Positions 33,023-41,395 of a stretch of DNA of 64,000 nucleotides are shown here, one piece after another. Source of the stretch: Streptomyces achromogenes (GTDB lineage Bacteria > Actinomycetota > Actinomycetes > Streptomycetales > Streptomycetaceae); assembly GCF_030816715.1 (NCBI RefSeq), contig NZ_JAUSYH010000001.1, forward strand, positions 1,550,001 through 1,614,000. Reading direction: 5' to 3'. The notes under the pieces were generated by a model that was given only the letters and a program-made list of their open reading frames with translations, had not been told where the DNA came from and made no database searches. Made by a program: the position numbers and the translations under genes. Positions within the stretch are counted from its first letter, which is position 1, and each line of letters begins with the position of its first letter.

Positions 33023-35083
33023 TCAGCGGCCGAGGGCCCTCGTGACGCCGGCGACGGGGCCACCCGGCGCCCGCTGTCCGCCGAGCTTGACGGGAAGGAC
33101 CCGGAGGAGCGCCGCGGAGACCGGCCGGCCGCTCGAGTCGCCCGCGACGCGTGAGGTGCCCGGAACGCCCGGAGCGCCCGGAGCGCCTGGGGTGCCTGGA
33201 GCGCCTGGGGTGCCTGGAGCGCCTGGGGTGCCTGGGGTGCCTGGGGTGCCTGGGGTGCCTGGGGCATCCGAACCATCCGCGGCATCCGCGGCGCCTGCGG
33301 TGCCTGACCCGTCCGAGGCGCCCGTGTCACCTGTCGGGTCGCAGCAGTCCACCTGGACGATTCTCGTGTGGAACCGCGGTGCCGACGGCGTGGGTTCGGC
33401 GGGTTTCGGAGCGGGGTCGGGGGCGCCGGGTGCGGCGTCCCCGGGGGCGGGTGCGTCCGGCGGCACCACGGCCTTCGGGTCCGGCGGCTCCGCCGAGCCG
33501 CGGACCTGCGGGCCGGGCTGCCCCGCCGACGGGGCGGCCGTGTCGAACAGCCACCGCTGTCCGGCGGAACCGTCCCGCGGGGCGACGGCGAGGCTCCTGC
33601 CCGAGCCGTCGGCGTCGCGGGCGACCACGAGATCGTCGTTCCGGCGCAGCACGAGCTCGCCACGGACGGTCAGGTCGAAGAACGTCTCGCCGGAGTGCAC
33701 CAGACAGCCGGCCAGGGCGGTCGTGCGGTGGTGCGGATCGGCGGCCAGGCAGAGCGTGGGATCGGCGGAGCTGCGCAGCACACCGTCCTCTTCGTACGAC
33801 CACTGCTGGGTCGCGGCCTGCGAGCACGACGTGAGGACGATCGCCGCTCCGGTCGCCGCCCGGCCGCCCCGGACGTCGAGGCAGAGTTCCGTGTCCGGGC
33901 CGCGCAGCCTGCCGCGCGCGATCTCCGTGGACCGCGAGGCGGACGCGGCCGACGGAAAGGCGGAGGACGAACGGCTGCCCGGGCCGCCCTGCGCGGCGGT
34001 GCCCGGGGCGCTGATGCCGCCGGCCGGCGCGCCCCAGGTGGCCCCGGGTGCGGGGACGCCGGTGTCGTCCGTCCAGCCCCTGGCCACGAAGACGGTCGCG
34101 ACCAGCGCGAGGGCGGTGAGTCCGGCGCCCACGAGCACGGTCGTGGGCCGCCTGCCCGGCAGGGCGAGCAGGCCGGCCGACGTGGTGCGGTGACGGCCGG
34201 TCCCGGCGAGCGGACGCCCGGGGGCGGGCCGGGGAGCGGCGTCGGCGGCGGCCGTACGGGCGGGACGTGACTCGAGGTAGCGCAGCGCGCCCCAGCCGAG
34301 CACGGTCTCGGCGAGCAGGACGTCCAGTTGGCCGTCGAAGTGGCTGAGCTGTTCGGCGGCGTGGCGGCAGAAGCGGCAGTGCGCGAGATGCTGCCGGACA
34401 TCGGGCAGCAGGGTTCCGCCGCGGCGCAGGGGGACGTCGAGGAGGCGGTTGTAGAAGCGGCATTCGCTGGTCGGCGCCAGTTCCCGGTGGGCGCGTACGC
34501 AGGCCGCCCGGAATTGTTCCCGTGCCTGTTCCAGGACGGCTGCGGCGGTCACGGCGTCCATGCCCGACAGACCGGCCGGTACGGTTATGGGTTCCGACTC
34601 GACCTCGGTGTGCCACAACAGGCATTGGGAGGCCGCCGGGAGCAACTGGAAAGCCCGTTCCGCGAGTTGCCGCCTTTCTGCGGTCACCGGTCGCGCGGCG
34701 CGCAGTCCACGGCCGCCTACGGTTTTCCGCAGCTCCGGCAGAACCGCGGAAACGCCTTCGGCGCCGGCCCATTCGCGGACCGTCTCACGGACGGCGACGA
34801 GGAGCTGGGGACGCAGGGCCCCTCCGGTGCGCCCGCCCGCGAGGCGGCCCAGCACCTCGTGGAACGCTGCGGCGGCCACCAGTCGCGCGGTGTCCTCGGT
34901 ACCGGCCAGACAGACGGTCGCGTAGTCGTGAGCGGCTCGCCAGTGGCGGGCGAAGAGCAGGGCGATCGCGCGGTGCCGTCCGTCGTCCCCGGCCAGCCGG
35001 GCGACGAGCTGGGGGTCGGAATCCCCGGGGGTCCAGCCGGGCCGGGGCGGGTGGGGCGGGCGTGGGGGGTTGGGGGATTGCAC
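33023..35083 (-). CDS. Membrane protein with ZAS-like motif, RICIN domain and collagen-like tail
   Basis: A 686-residue protein from GTG 35083 (GGAAGG ten bases upstream). Residues 24-110 resemble a sigma-factor helical region (HDYATVCLAGTEDTARLVAA). An H-x3-C-x2-C motif, HLAHCRFC at 232-239, is the pattern of zinc anti-sigma factors. One membrane helix lies at about 315-334 (TVLVGAGLTALALVATVFVA). A RICIN-type beta-trefoil follows at 385-515 (CLDVRGGRAATGAAIVL). The end holds a Pro/Ala-rich linker and a collagen-like Gly-x-Pro run at 608-642. Topology would put the sigma/ZAS part inside and the lectin part outside. Signalling or cell-surface sugar sensing is inference. Confidence 0.8.
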   Translation of the reverse strand: MQSPNPPRPPHPPRPGWTPGDSDPQLVARLAGDDGRHRAIALLFARHWRAAHDYATVCLAGTEDTARLVAAAAFHEVLGRLAGGRTGGALRPQLLVAVRETVREWAGAEGVSAVLPELRKTVGGRGLRAARPVTAERRQLAERAFQLLPAASQCLLWHTEVESEPITVPAGLSGMDAVTAAAVLEQAREQFRAACVRAHRELAPTSECRFYNRLLDVPLRRGGTLLPDVRQHLAHCRFCRHAAEQLSHFDGQLDVLLAETVLGWGALRYLESRPARTAAADAAPRPAPGRPLAGTGRHRTTSAGLLALPGRRPTTVLVGAGLTALALVATVFVARGWTDDTGVPAPGATWGAPAGGISAPGTAAQGGPGSRSSSAFPSAASASRSTEIARGRLRGPDTELCLDVRGGRAATGAAIVLTSCSQAATQQWSYEEDGVLRSSADPTLCLAADPHHRTTALAGCLVHSGETFFDLTVRGELVLRRNDDLVVARDADGSGRSLAVAPRDGSAGQRWLFDTAAPSAGQPGPQVRGSAEPPDPKAVVPPDAPAPGDAAPGAPDPAPKPAEPTPSAPRFHTRIVQVDCCDPTGDTGASDGSGTAGAADAADGSDAPGTPGTPGTPGTPGAPGTPGAPGTPGAPGAPGVPGTSRVAGDSSGRPVSAALLRVLPVKLGGQRAPGGPVAGVTRALGR
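33158..33262. repeat. 9-bp DNA repeat encoding a collagen-like Gly-x-Pro run
   Basis: On the plus strand GGTGCCTGG / AGCGCCTGG units repeat about 12 times. On the coding strand they give GTPGTPG and GAPGTPG triplets, 11-12 in all. The repeat is nearly identical between copies, so its length probably varies between strains. Confidence 0.8.
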
Positions 35084-35254
35084 GGAACCAATTCCTTCCA
35101 AGCCGACGAACGGCACGGAATAGGACGTCGTCGGAAAGCAGGTGCCTGATTGGTGCGTACCTTTGGCCTGACCAGGCGCGTTGGCCGGATCCGACCCTTC
35201 CGTAAGGGGAGGCTCACCTTCGCACACGCGCCTCACGGGAAACAAGGAGTTCGA

Positions 35255-35497
35255 GTGACCCAAGTTCAAAGCGCGGCAATTTCAGATAAGTTACCGGCGG
35301 TATCCGTACCCGTTTTCGAAAATCCACCGGACGGCCGGGTTCAACTTGTGCCCGTGGAAAGTGGGATGGTGCACCGAATCTCCGACTTCGGGTCCGTCTC
35401 GGCGGCCTCGTCCACCCGCCCGGGAGCCGGAGCCAACGATCCACGGGATTCTCCGAGGCGGCTCTCGGCGTACTCCCGTCACCGTCGGTCAGCATGA
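35255..35497 (+). CDS. Small hypothetical protein upstream of galU
   Basis: An 80-codon frame from a GTG with a strong AAGGAG five bases upstream, starting MTQVQSAAISDKLPAVSVPV. Its stop overlaps the first ATG of galU as ATGA, which suggests coupling. The first half is less GC-rich than its surroundings; the last 30 residues are Arg/Ser-rich and look random. It may be a real small gene or a decayed leader. No family recognised. The gap 35084-35254 should hold the promoters for this gene and the divergent RICIN protein. Confidence 0.4.
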   Translation: MTQVQSAAISDKLPAVSVPVFENPPDGRVQLVPVESGMVHRISDFGSVSAASSTRPGAGANDPRDSPRRLSAYSRHRRSA

Positions 35498-36351
35498 TCG
35501 CCATGAGCGCCTCCCGCCGCGCACCCAGGGCCCGCAAAGCAGTCGTCCCCGCCGCCGGTCTCGGCACCCGGTTCCTCCCCGCCACCAAGGCGACCCCGAA
35601 GGAGATGCTGCCGGTCGTCGACAAGCCGGCCATCCGGTACGTCGTCGAGGAGGCGGCGGCCGCCGGCCTGGACGACCTGCTGACGGTCACGGGGCGGCAC
35701 AAGCGGGCCATCGAGGACCACTTCGACCACGCCTTCGAACGGGAACAGGCGCTCGCCGCGAAGGGCGACACCGTGCGACTGGACGCGGTGCGCGACCCGG
35801 CCCGCCTCGCCGACATCCACCACATCCGGCAGGGCGACCCGCTGGGCCTCGGCCACGCGGTGCTCTGCGCCCGCAACCACGTGGGCGACCAGCCGTTCGC
35901 CGTGCTGCTGGGCGACGACCTCATCGACCCGCGCGAGACCCTGCTCAGCAGGATGCTCGATGTCCGCGACCGGTACGCCGGCGGCGTGGTCGCCCTCATG
36001 GAGGTCCCGCCGGAGCAGGTCCACCTCTACGGCTGCGGTGAGATCCAGCTGACCGACGCCCTCCAGGAACTCGCGGCGGGCGGCACGGTGCACGGCGTGG
36101 TCTTCTCGGGCCGCCGTTACGACACCGGCGACAAGGCCGGCTATCTGCGCACGGTCGTCGGCCTCGCCTGCGACCGGCCCGACCTGGGACCGGAGTTCAC
36201 GGCCTGGCTCAAGGAGTTCGTCGCGAGCCCGGAGGACGGCGACGTCACACGGGAGCAGGAGCGGAAGCAGGGACGGGAACGGGAACGGGAGCAGAAACAG
36301 GAACCGGAAAAGAGGCAGGAACGGGAACCGGCGCAGCGGTCGGCGGCATGA
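35494..36351 (+). CDS. galU: UTP-glucose-1-phosphate uridylyltransferase-like protein lacking its central segment
   Basis: GalU makes UDP-glucose from UTP and glucose 1-phosphate. The N-terminal half is canonical: VPAAGLGTRFLPATKATPKE, MLPVVDKP, and LLGDDLID. At residue ~184 the sequence goes from QVHLYGC directly to GEIQLTDALQEL. In normal GalU about 50-60 residues lie between, with the EKP motif and the VIGRYVL strand. The deletion is in frame. The rest, VFSGRRYDTGDKAGYLRTVV, is canonical, followed by an added Glu/Arg/Gln-rich tail of 35 residues. UTP binding may survive but catalysis is doubtful. It may be a pseudogene or a repurposed protein; a second intact galU is expected elsewhere. 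Confidence 0.8.
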   Translation: MIAMSASRRAPRARKAVVPAAGLGTRFLPATKATPKEMLPVVDKPAIRYVVEEAAAAGLDDLLTVTGRHKRAIEDHFDHAFEREQALAAKGDTVRLDAVRDPARLADIHHIRQGDPLGLGHAVLCARNHVGDQPFAVLLGDDLIDPRETLLSRMLDVRDRYAGGVVALMEVPPEQVHLYGCGEIQLTDALQELAAGGTVHGVVFSGRRYDTGDKAGYLRTVVGLACDRPDLGPEFTAWLKEFVASPEDGDVTREQERKQGREREREQKQEPEKRQEREPAQRSAA

Positions 36352-36420
36352 CGTGGTCGCACACGGCACCGCATCCGCGGGACGCGGCTCCGACGGCCGC
36401 CGCAGGTGCGCCGAGCGGGG

Positions 36421-36873
36421 TCAGCCGTTGGGACGCAGGGTCCAGATGACCTTCATCTCGCCGGTGACGGCCCCGTCGGCACGGCGGATCTCGATGGCGA
36501 CCGGGAACTCGGGGCGCTCCCCGGCGTCGAGTTCCGCGACCACCTCGGCGGCCGGACGGCCCAGGGTGGCGGTGGCGGTGACCGGTCCCATGGCGAGCTT
36601 GCGGTAGGCGATCTCGGCGCCGACGGCGAGCGGCACCGCACGGGAGAGCTGGTCGCCGAACGCGGCGAGGACGATCGCGCCGCTGGCGGACTCGCCGAGC
36701 GTGAACATCGCCCCGGCGTGCGGGCCGCCGACGTGGTTGTGGAACTCGCCCTGGTCCGGCAGGACGACCACGGCCTTCTCCGGGCCGGCCTCCAGGAACT
36801 CGAGGTGGAGGGTCCGGGCCATCGGCACGGTGGCGGCGAGCATCTCGCCGACGGACATCTGGTCTGCGCTCAT
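36421..36873 (-). CDS. DUF4442-type hotdog-fold thioesterase
   Basis: A 150-residue protein with hotdog features: NHVGGPHAGAMFTLGESASG is the helix with the usual H-x-G motif, followed by strand segments PLAVGAEIAYRKLAMGPVTA and EFPVAIEIRRADGAVTGEMK. It belongs to the PaaI/YiiD-like group and probably hydrolyses or binds acyl-CoA. It is convergent with galU. No partner gene is close. Confidence 0.82.
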   Translation of the reverse strand: MSADQMSVGEMLAATVPMARTLHLEFLEAGPEKAVVVLPDQGEFHNHVGGPHAGAMFTLGESASGAIVLAAFGDQLSRAVPLAVGAEIAYRKLAMGPVTATATLGRPAAEVVAELDAGERPEFPVAIEIRRADGAVTGEMKVIWTLRPNG

Positions 36874-37103
36874 ACCCGGAGGTTACCTGCGAGTAGCTTC
36901 AGCTGACCAGACCGGTGTGACGAGCCCCGCACGCCCGACGTCCGGTGACCTGGACGGGATCCGGGCGCTGCCGGGCCGTCGCCGCAATCCGGGAGTTCAC
37001 GGACACAGTGCGCGTGTTCCGGCCGGCGGAACCCCGATTCGGTACGTCCCTGACAAGGGGCGGTGACCGAATCGTGTCCCGCACGGCACTAGGGTTTCTG
37101 GCC

Positions 37104-38132
37104 ATGTGGCCAGGACAGCAGCCCCCCGGGGGAGAGCAGAACCCGCAGGCGCAGAACAACCCGTACCAGCAGCCGGGATACCAGCAGCCGAATCCGTATC
37201 AGCAGCCCGGTTACCAGCAGCAGCCCAACCCCTATGCCCAGCAGCCCCAGTGGGGCGCTCCGGCGCCGACGGTCGTGTCCCCGCCGCCCGGCGGCAGCGG
37301 CGGGCCCGGGGGCGGAGGCAACCGGACGAAGCTGGTCGCGATCGTCGCCGCCTCCGCCGTCGTCGTGGCCGCCGGAGTCACCGGCTTCCTCGTGCTGGGC
37401 GGCGGTGACGACGAGAAGACCGACGTGACCAAGAGCAGCCCGAGCCCGACGACCTCCACGTCCGCCTCGGATTCCGCCTCGTCCGGCACGGACGACAACC
37501 CGCGCGGCAACGAGACCGAGAAGCCGACCGTCGCCGGCTGGAAGGTCGTCGTGAACCCCAAGTGGGGCCTCGCCTACGACGTGCCCGCGGACTGGGAGGT
37601 CCAGTCGCCGGGCCTGAGCCAGGGCTTCGAATGGGAGGACAAGAAGAAGTCCGACGGCTACGACCGGATCCTTCAGGGGGGGACGGCGGAGTTCAAGTCG
37701 AAGTGGTGCTCCACGGACTCCGACAAGGACGGCAAGACCGAGGACACCGCGCTGGCCGTGGTCGGCTCCAAGGGCGCCGAGGGCGCCAAGACCACCGACG
37801 AGATCGCGATCAACACGCCCGCCTGGTGGGTGTTCGGCGGCTACACCGAGCCGGACAAGAAGAGCCTCACCTTCGACAAGAAGGCCACCGCCTTCACCAC
37901 CGCCTCGGGCATCAAGGGCAGTTACGCCTGGGCCCAGTCGACGAACACGCCCCAGAAGGGCAAGTGCGACAGCGACGGCAAGGCGATCACGTTCGGCTTC
38001 AAGAACTCCACCGGCGACTTCGTGTCATGGAACCTCTACGGAGCCAAGGGCGTGAAGGACGAGCTCCCGACGGCCACGATCATGCAGATCCTCAGCACCG
38101 TGCGCCTCCACGGAACGCCGACGCACAACTGA
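37104..38132 (+). CDS. Membrane-anchored hypothetical protein with Pro/Gln-rich N-terminus
   Basis: A 342-residue protein. Residues 1-65 are Pro/Gln/Asn/Tyr-rich (NPYQQPGYQQPNPYQQPGYQ), a common cytosolic leader of actinobacterial membrane proteins. One helix lies at about 76-97 (LVAIVAASAVVVAAGVTGFL). A Ser/Thr-rich linker and a ~210-residue extracellular domain follow (WKVVVNPKWGLAYDVPADWE, two cysteines at KWCST and KGKCDS that could pair). A TAGGGT hexamer eight bases before the ATG suggests a leaderless transcript. Function unknown; similar proteins are widespread in Streptomyces. Confidence 0.8.
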   Translation: MWPGQQPPGGEQNPQAQNNPYQQPGYQQPNPYQQPGYQQQPNPYAQQPQWGAPAPTVVSPPPGGSGGPGGGGNRTKLVAIVAASAVVVAAGVTGFLVLGGGDDEKTDVTKSSPSPTTSTSASDSASSGTDDNPRGNETEKPTVAGWKVVVNPKWGLAYDVPADWEVQSPGLSQGFEWEDKKKSDGYDRILQGGTAEFKSKWCSTDSDKDGKTEDTALAVVGSKGAEGAKTTDEIAINTPAWWVFGGYTEPDKKSLTFDKKATAFTTASGIKGSYAWAQSTNTPQKGKCDSDGKAITFGFKNSTGDFVSWNLYGAKGVKDELPTATIMQILSTVRLHGTPTHN

Positions 38133-38186
38133 CGAGCCCGTGCCAGGAGGGCGCGCGGTGCCGGCAAGGCGGGGCGGGGGCGACGA

Positions 38187-39059
38187 TCAGCCGATGCCGA
38201 ACGCGCCCTCGGGCGGCTCGGGAGAGGGGACGGCGTCCTCGTCCCGCACCGGGCGCGCGTCCCCGACGAAGCGGCGCAGGCCGGGGCCGTGCTCGACCCG
38301 GGCCGGGAACGCGTCGGAGGCCGTGCGGCGGGCCAGGGCGGTCACGTCGAGAGGGCGGTGCGCGGCGGCGAGCACCGCGTTGCCGAACCGGCGGCCGCGC
38401 AGCACGGCCGGCTCCGCGATGAGCACCAGCTCCTCGAACACCGCCGCCAGGTTGGCGAGTTGGGAGCGCAGAAAGCCGAACGGCGCCGAGTCCGCGAGGT
38501 TCGCGAGGTAGACGCCGTCACCGCGCAGGACCCGTCCGGCCTGCCGGGCGTAGGCGAGGGACGTGAGTGCGGCGGGGACCCGCGAGCCGCCGAAGACGTC
38601 GGCGACGAGTACGTCGGCGGAGTCGTCCGGCGCCGCCTCCAGCCAGGCCCGCGCGTCCGCGGCGTGCAGGGCGATGCCTGCCCCCGCCGGCAGGGGCAGG
38701 CACTCGGCGACCAGGTCCAGCAGGCCGTGGTCGAACTCGACGACGTCCTGCCGGGAGCCCGGCCGGGTCGCGGCCAGATACCGGGGCAGGGTGAGCGCGC
38801 CGCCGCCGAGATGCAGCGCGTCCAGCGGCCGCCCCGGCCCGGCGACGGTGTCCAGGACGTGGCCGAGGCGGCGCGCGTACTCGAACTCCAGGTGGGTCGG
38901 CTCGTCCAGGTCGACGTACGACTGCGGAGCGCCGTCGACCGTCAGCAGCCAGGCCCGCTCCCGGTCGACGTCGGGCATCAGCTTGGCGACGCCGTGGTCG
39001 ACGGCTCGGGACACGGGTACGGGGTCGTCGTTCGCCTGCCGGCTCACCTGGTCGTTCAC
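38187..39059 (-). CDS. Spermidine synthase-like methyltransferase-fold protein
   Basis: A 290-residue SAM-fold protein. The motif LDALHLGGGALTLPRYLAAT corresponds to motif I of spermidine synthases, with DVVEFDHGLLDLVAECL as motif II and DVLVADVFGGSRVPAALTSL after it. Polyamine synthase activity is not assured; many actinobacterial relatives have no known substrate. It lies convergent to the upstream membrane protein. Confidence 0.82.
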   Translation of the reverse strand: MNDQVSRQANDDPVPVSRAVDHGVAKLMPDVDRERAWLLTVDGAPQSYVDLDEPTHLEFEYARRLGHVLDTVAGPGRPLDALHLGGGALTLPRYLAATRPGSRQDVVEFDHGLLDLVAECLPLPAGAGIALHAADARAWLEAAPDDSADVLVADVFGGSRVPAALTSLAYARQAGRVLRGDGVYLANLADSAPFGFLRSQLANLAAVFEELVLIAEPAVLRGRRFGNAVLAAAHRPLDVTALARRTASDAFPARVEHGPGLRRFVGDARPVRDEDAVPSPEPPEGAFGIG

Positions 39060-39165
39060 GCTCCCATTGTGCCGGGGGGACCGCGACGCGCGTCCGCGGT
39101 CCCCCCGCCGTGCCTGCCGGACCGCGGCACGCGTCCGCGGCCCGCCCCCTGCACGTGGGCCGTGC

Positions 39166-40335
39166 TCACAGGACGGCTGTCACCGTGCCCGCCGCCACCG
39201 TCCGCCCGCCCTCGCGGACGGCGAAGCCGAGCCCCGGCTCCAGCGGGACCTCGCGGCCCAGTTCGACGGTCATGGCGACCCGCTCACCGGGCCGCGCCAC
39301 GGCGGTCTCCCCGAGGTCCACGTCCCCGACGACGTCCGCCGTGCGGATGTAGAACTGCGGCCGGTAGCCGGTCGAGACGGGCGTGGCACGGCCGCCCTCC
39401 CGCGTCGACAGCACGTACACCTCGGCGGAGAACCTGCGTCGGGGCGTCACACTGCCGGGGGCGGCCACCACATGACCCCGGCGCACCGCGTCGCGCGGCA
39501 CACCGCGCAGCAGCAACGCGACGCTGTCGCCGGCCTGCGCCTCGTCCATGGGCTTGCCGAACGTCTCCAGACCCGTCACCACGCTGTCGACGTCCGCGCC
39601 GAGCACCTCGACCCGGTCGCCCACCCGTACCGTGCCCCGCTCCACCGCCCCGGTGACGACGGTCCCGCGTCCGGTGATGGTGAGCACGTTCTCCACGGGC
39701 AGCAGGAACGGCGCGTCGAGATACCGCTCGGGCAGCGGCACATAGGTGTCCACCGCGTCGAGCAGCGCGTCGACCGACGCCGTCCACCGCGGGTCGCCCG
39801 CCAGCGCCTTCAGTCCCGACACCCGGACGACGGGCGCGGCGTCGCCGCCGTAGCCGTGCTCGGTGAGCAGGTCGCGGACCTCCAGTTCGACGAGGTCGAT
39901 GAGCTCCTCGTCCCCGGCGTCGGCCTTGTTGAGCGCGACCACGATGTGATCGACCCCCACCTGCCGGGCGAGCAGGACGTGTTCGGCGGTCTGCGGCATG
40001 ATCCCGTCGAGCGCGGAGACGACGAGGATCGCCCCGTCGAGCTGCGCGGCGCCGGTGACCATGTTCTTGACGTAGTCGGCGTGACCCGGCATGTCGACGT
40101 GCGCGTAGTGGCGGGTGTCGGTCTCGTACTCGACGTGCGCGATGTTGATGGTGATGCCGCGCGCGGCCTCCTCCGGGGCGCGGTCGATGCGGTCGAACGG
40201 CACGAAGGCGCCGGTCCCGCGGTCCGCGAGGACCTTGGTGATGGCCGCGGTCAGGGTGGTCTTGCCGTGGTCGACGTGACCCATGGTGCCGATGTTGAGG
40301 TGCGGCTTGGTGCGCACGTAGGCGGTCTTGGGCAT
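39166..40335 (-). CDS. tuf3: Elongation factor Tu, divergent second copy (EF-Tu3 type)
   Basis: A 389-residue EF-Tu with all three domains. Nucleotide motifs: [14 protein letters not shown] near residue 18, ARGITIN in switch [13 protein letters not shown] (DCPGH in main copies) and NKAD. EF-Tu carries aminoacyl-tRNA to the ribosome. The sequence is more diverged than normal tuf1, and the gene is solitary rather than in the rpsL-fusA operon, as for S. coelicolor tuf3 (SCO1321), which is linked to the stringent response. The start ATG has GAGG eight bases upstream. The 5' region has two hairpins, suggesting control of its mRNA. Confidence 0.9.
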   Translation of the reverse strand: MPKTAYVRTKPHLNIGTMGHVDHGKTTLTAAITKVLADRGTGAFVPFDRIDRAPEEAARGITINIAHVEYETDTRHYAHVDMPGHADYVKNMVTGAAQLDGAILVVSALDGIMPQTAEHVLLARQVGVDHIVVALNKADAGDEELIDLVELEVRDLLTEHGYGGDAAPVVRVSGLKALAGDPRWTASVDALLDAVDTYVPLPERYLDAPFLLPVENVLTITGRGTVVTGAVERGTVRVGDRVEVLGADVDSVVTGLETFGKPMDEAQAGDSVALLLRGVPRDAVRRGHVVAAPGSVTPRRRFSAEVYVLSTREGGRATPVSTGYRPQFYIRTADVVGDVDLGETAVARPGERVAMTVELGREVPLEPGLGFAVREGGRTVAAGTVTAVL

Positions 40336-40363
40336 GGCTGTACCTCGAAGCGTGTCCGTAGGA

Positions 40364-40420
40364 GTTCCAGAGGAACGCGGACCCCGGATCACTTCCCGAC
40401 CCTCCCCCTGCGGGGTCCGC
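40364..40420 (-). promoter_or_regulatory. Two hairpins in the tuf3 5' region
   Basis: GTTCC-AGA-GGAAC at 40364-40376 and a 10-bp stem GCGGACCCCG / CGGGGTCCGC at 40377-40386 and 40411-40420 are adjacent, starting 29 bases upstream of the EF-Tu start. They may be a leader structure. Confidence 0.45.
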
Positions 40421-40493
40421 CGGACGATCCGGAGAGGGTCAGCTTCGGGCGCCGTCGACAGCGGCCGGGAAAGGCGGGACGGCAGCCTTCGGG

Positions 40494-40513
40494 GCATCCG
40501 CGACTGCGGATGC
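40494..40513. terminator. Perfect 8-bp hairpin between the AlkD-like gene and tuf3
   Basis: GCATCCGC-GACT-GCGGATGC, a perfect stem with a 4-base loop about 100 bases downstream of the AlkD-like stop. It may be the terminator of that gene or an operator for tuf3. Confidence 0.45.
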
Positions 40514-40611
40514 GGCGAGGAGGAAGGCGTACCGGAACATGTCGTCGATCATCGCGGACGGTTCGTGTCGGTGTCGAAGGGTTTTCGGCGGGTTCGGCCG
40601 TCGCCCGGTCG

Positions 40612-41346
40612 TCATCCTGCCGGGAAGCCGCCGATGTTCTTCAGCGCCTCGCGCACGCTCAGCGGCGCGAACCTGCCCCGCTCGCGGGCGAGAAAGGCGC
40701 GGACGGCCTCCGGGTCGGTCTTGGCGTACTCGCGCAGGCTCCAGCCGATGGCCTTGCGCACGAAGAAGTCGGGGTGCCCGGACTGGCGCAAGCAGTACGC
40801 GAACAGGCGGTCCGCGTCCGTGCGGTCCTTGTAGGTCAGCTGGTGCAGCAGGGCGGTGCGGGCGACCCACAGGTCCTCGTCGGCGATCCAGGCGTCCATG
40901 TCGGCGGTGAGCCGGGGATCGGCCGCGACGAGGGCGCCGACCACGTGGGCGGCGAGCAGGTCGACGGTGTCCCACCAGGACGTCGTGGCGACGAGCCGGC
41001 GGGCCGTCGGCAGGAATGCGCAGGACAGCCGTCCCGCGTGGCGGCGCAGGTAGTCGACGGCGAAGTAGTGGTACTCGCGCTGCGGCAGCGCCCAGCAGCG
41101 CAGCGCGATCGCCGTGCAGTCGTCCTCGCCGGGGCGCGGGGAGCCAGCCAGAACGGTGCGGGACAGGGCCCGGCGGTCGGGCGTGGGCAGGCCCAGGAAC
41201 GGGGCGACGTCCTTCATGTACGCGCGCATCGCCGCCGCCCGGGCGGGGTCGGCCGCAGCGCCGTACACGGTCGTCAGCCGCTCCAGCACGGTGTCGGCGA
41301 GAGCGCTGTCCGGCACGCCGGGAGCACCCGCACTTGTGACGGTCAT
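40612..41346 (-). CDS. DNA alkylation repair protein (AlkD-type HEAT repeats)
   Basis: A 244-residue all-helical protein of the AlkD family. HEAT-like repeats read DDCTAIALRCWALPQREYHY, VATTSWWDTVDLLAAHVVGA and FFVRKAIGWSLREYAKTDPE. The W-D pair in SWWDTVD is the catalytic aspartate of AlkD enzymes, which excise alkylated purines. The start MTVTSA at 41346 is chosen; a further ATG at 41373 is possible. It faces tuf3 on the same strand and TVP38 divergently (49 bases between starts). Confidence 0.88.
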   Translation of the reverse strand: MTVTSAGAPGVPDSALADTVLERLTTVYGAAADPARAAAMRAYMKDVAPFLGLPTPDRRALSRTVLAGSPRPGEDDCTAIALRCWALPQREYHYFAVDYLRRHAGRLSCAFLPTARRLVATTSWWDTVDLLAAHVVGALVAADPRLTADMDAWIADEDLWVARTALLHQLTYKDRTDADRLFAYCLRQSGHPDFFVRKAIGWSLREYAKTDPEAVRAFLARERGRFAPLSVREALKNIGGFPAG

Positions 41347-41395
41347 GAAACGCACCATACGGCGATCACACATCTCCTTCGGTTACTGTCGCTGG

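Noticed and set aside
32773..33045. Open frame of 90 codons between DedA and the RICIN gene.
   Set aside because: Composition is Pro/Arg/Gly-rich with no structure and no start signal; it overlaps the 3' end of the RICIN gene.
41016..41339. Arg/Pro-rich frame antisense to the AlkD-like gene.
   Set aside because: A shadow frame of high-GC coding DNA; the AlkD-like product on the other strand is convincing.
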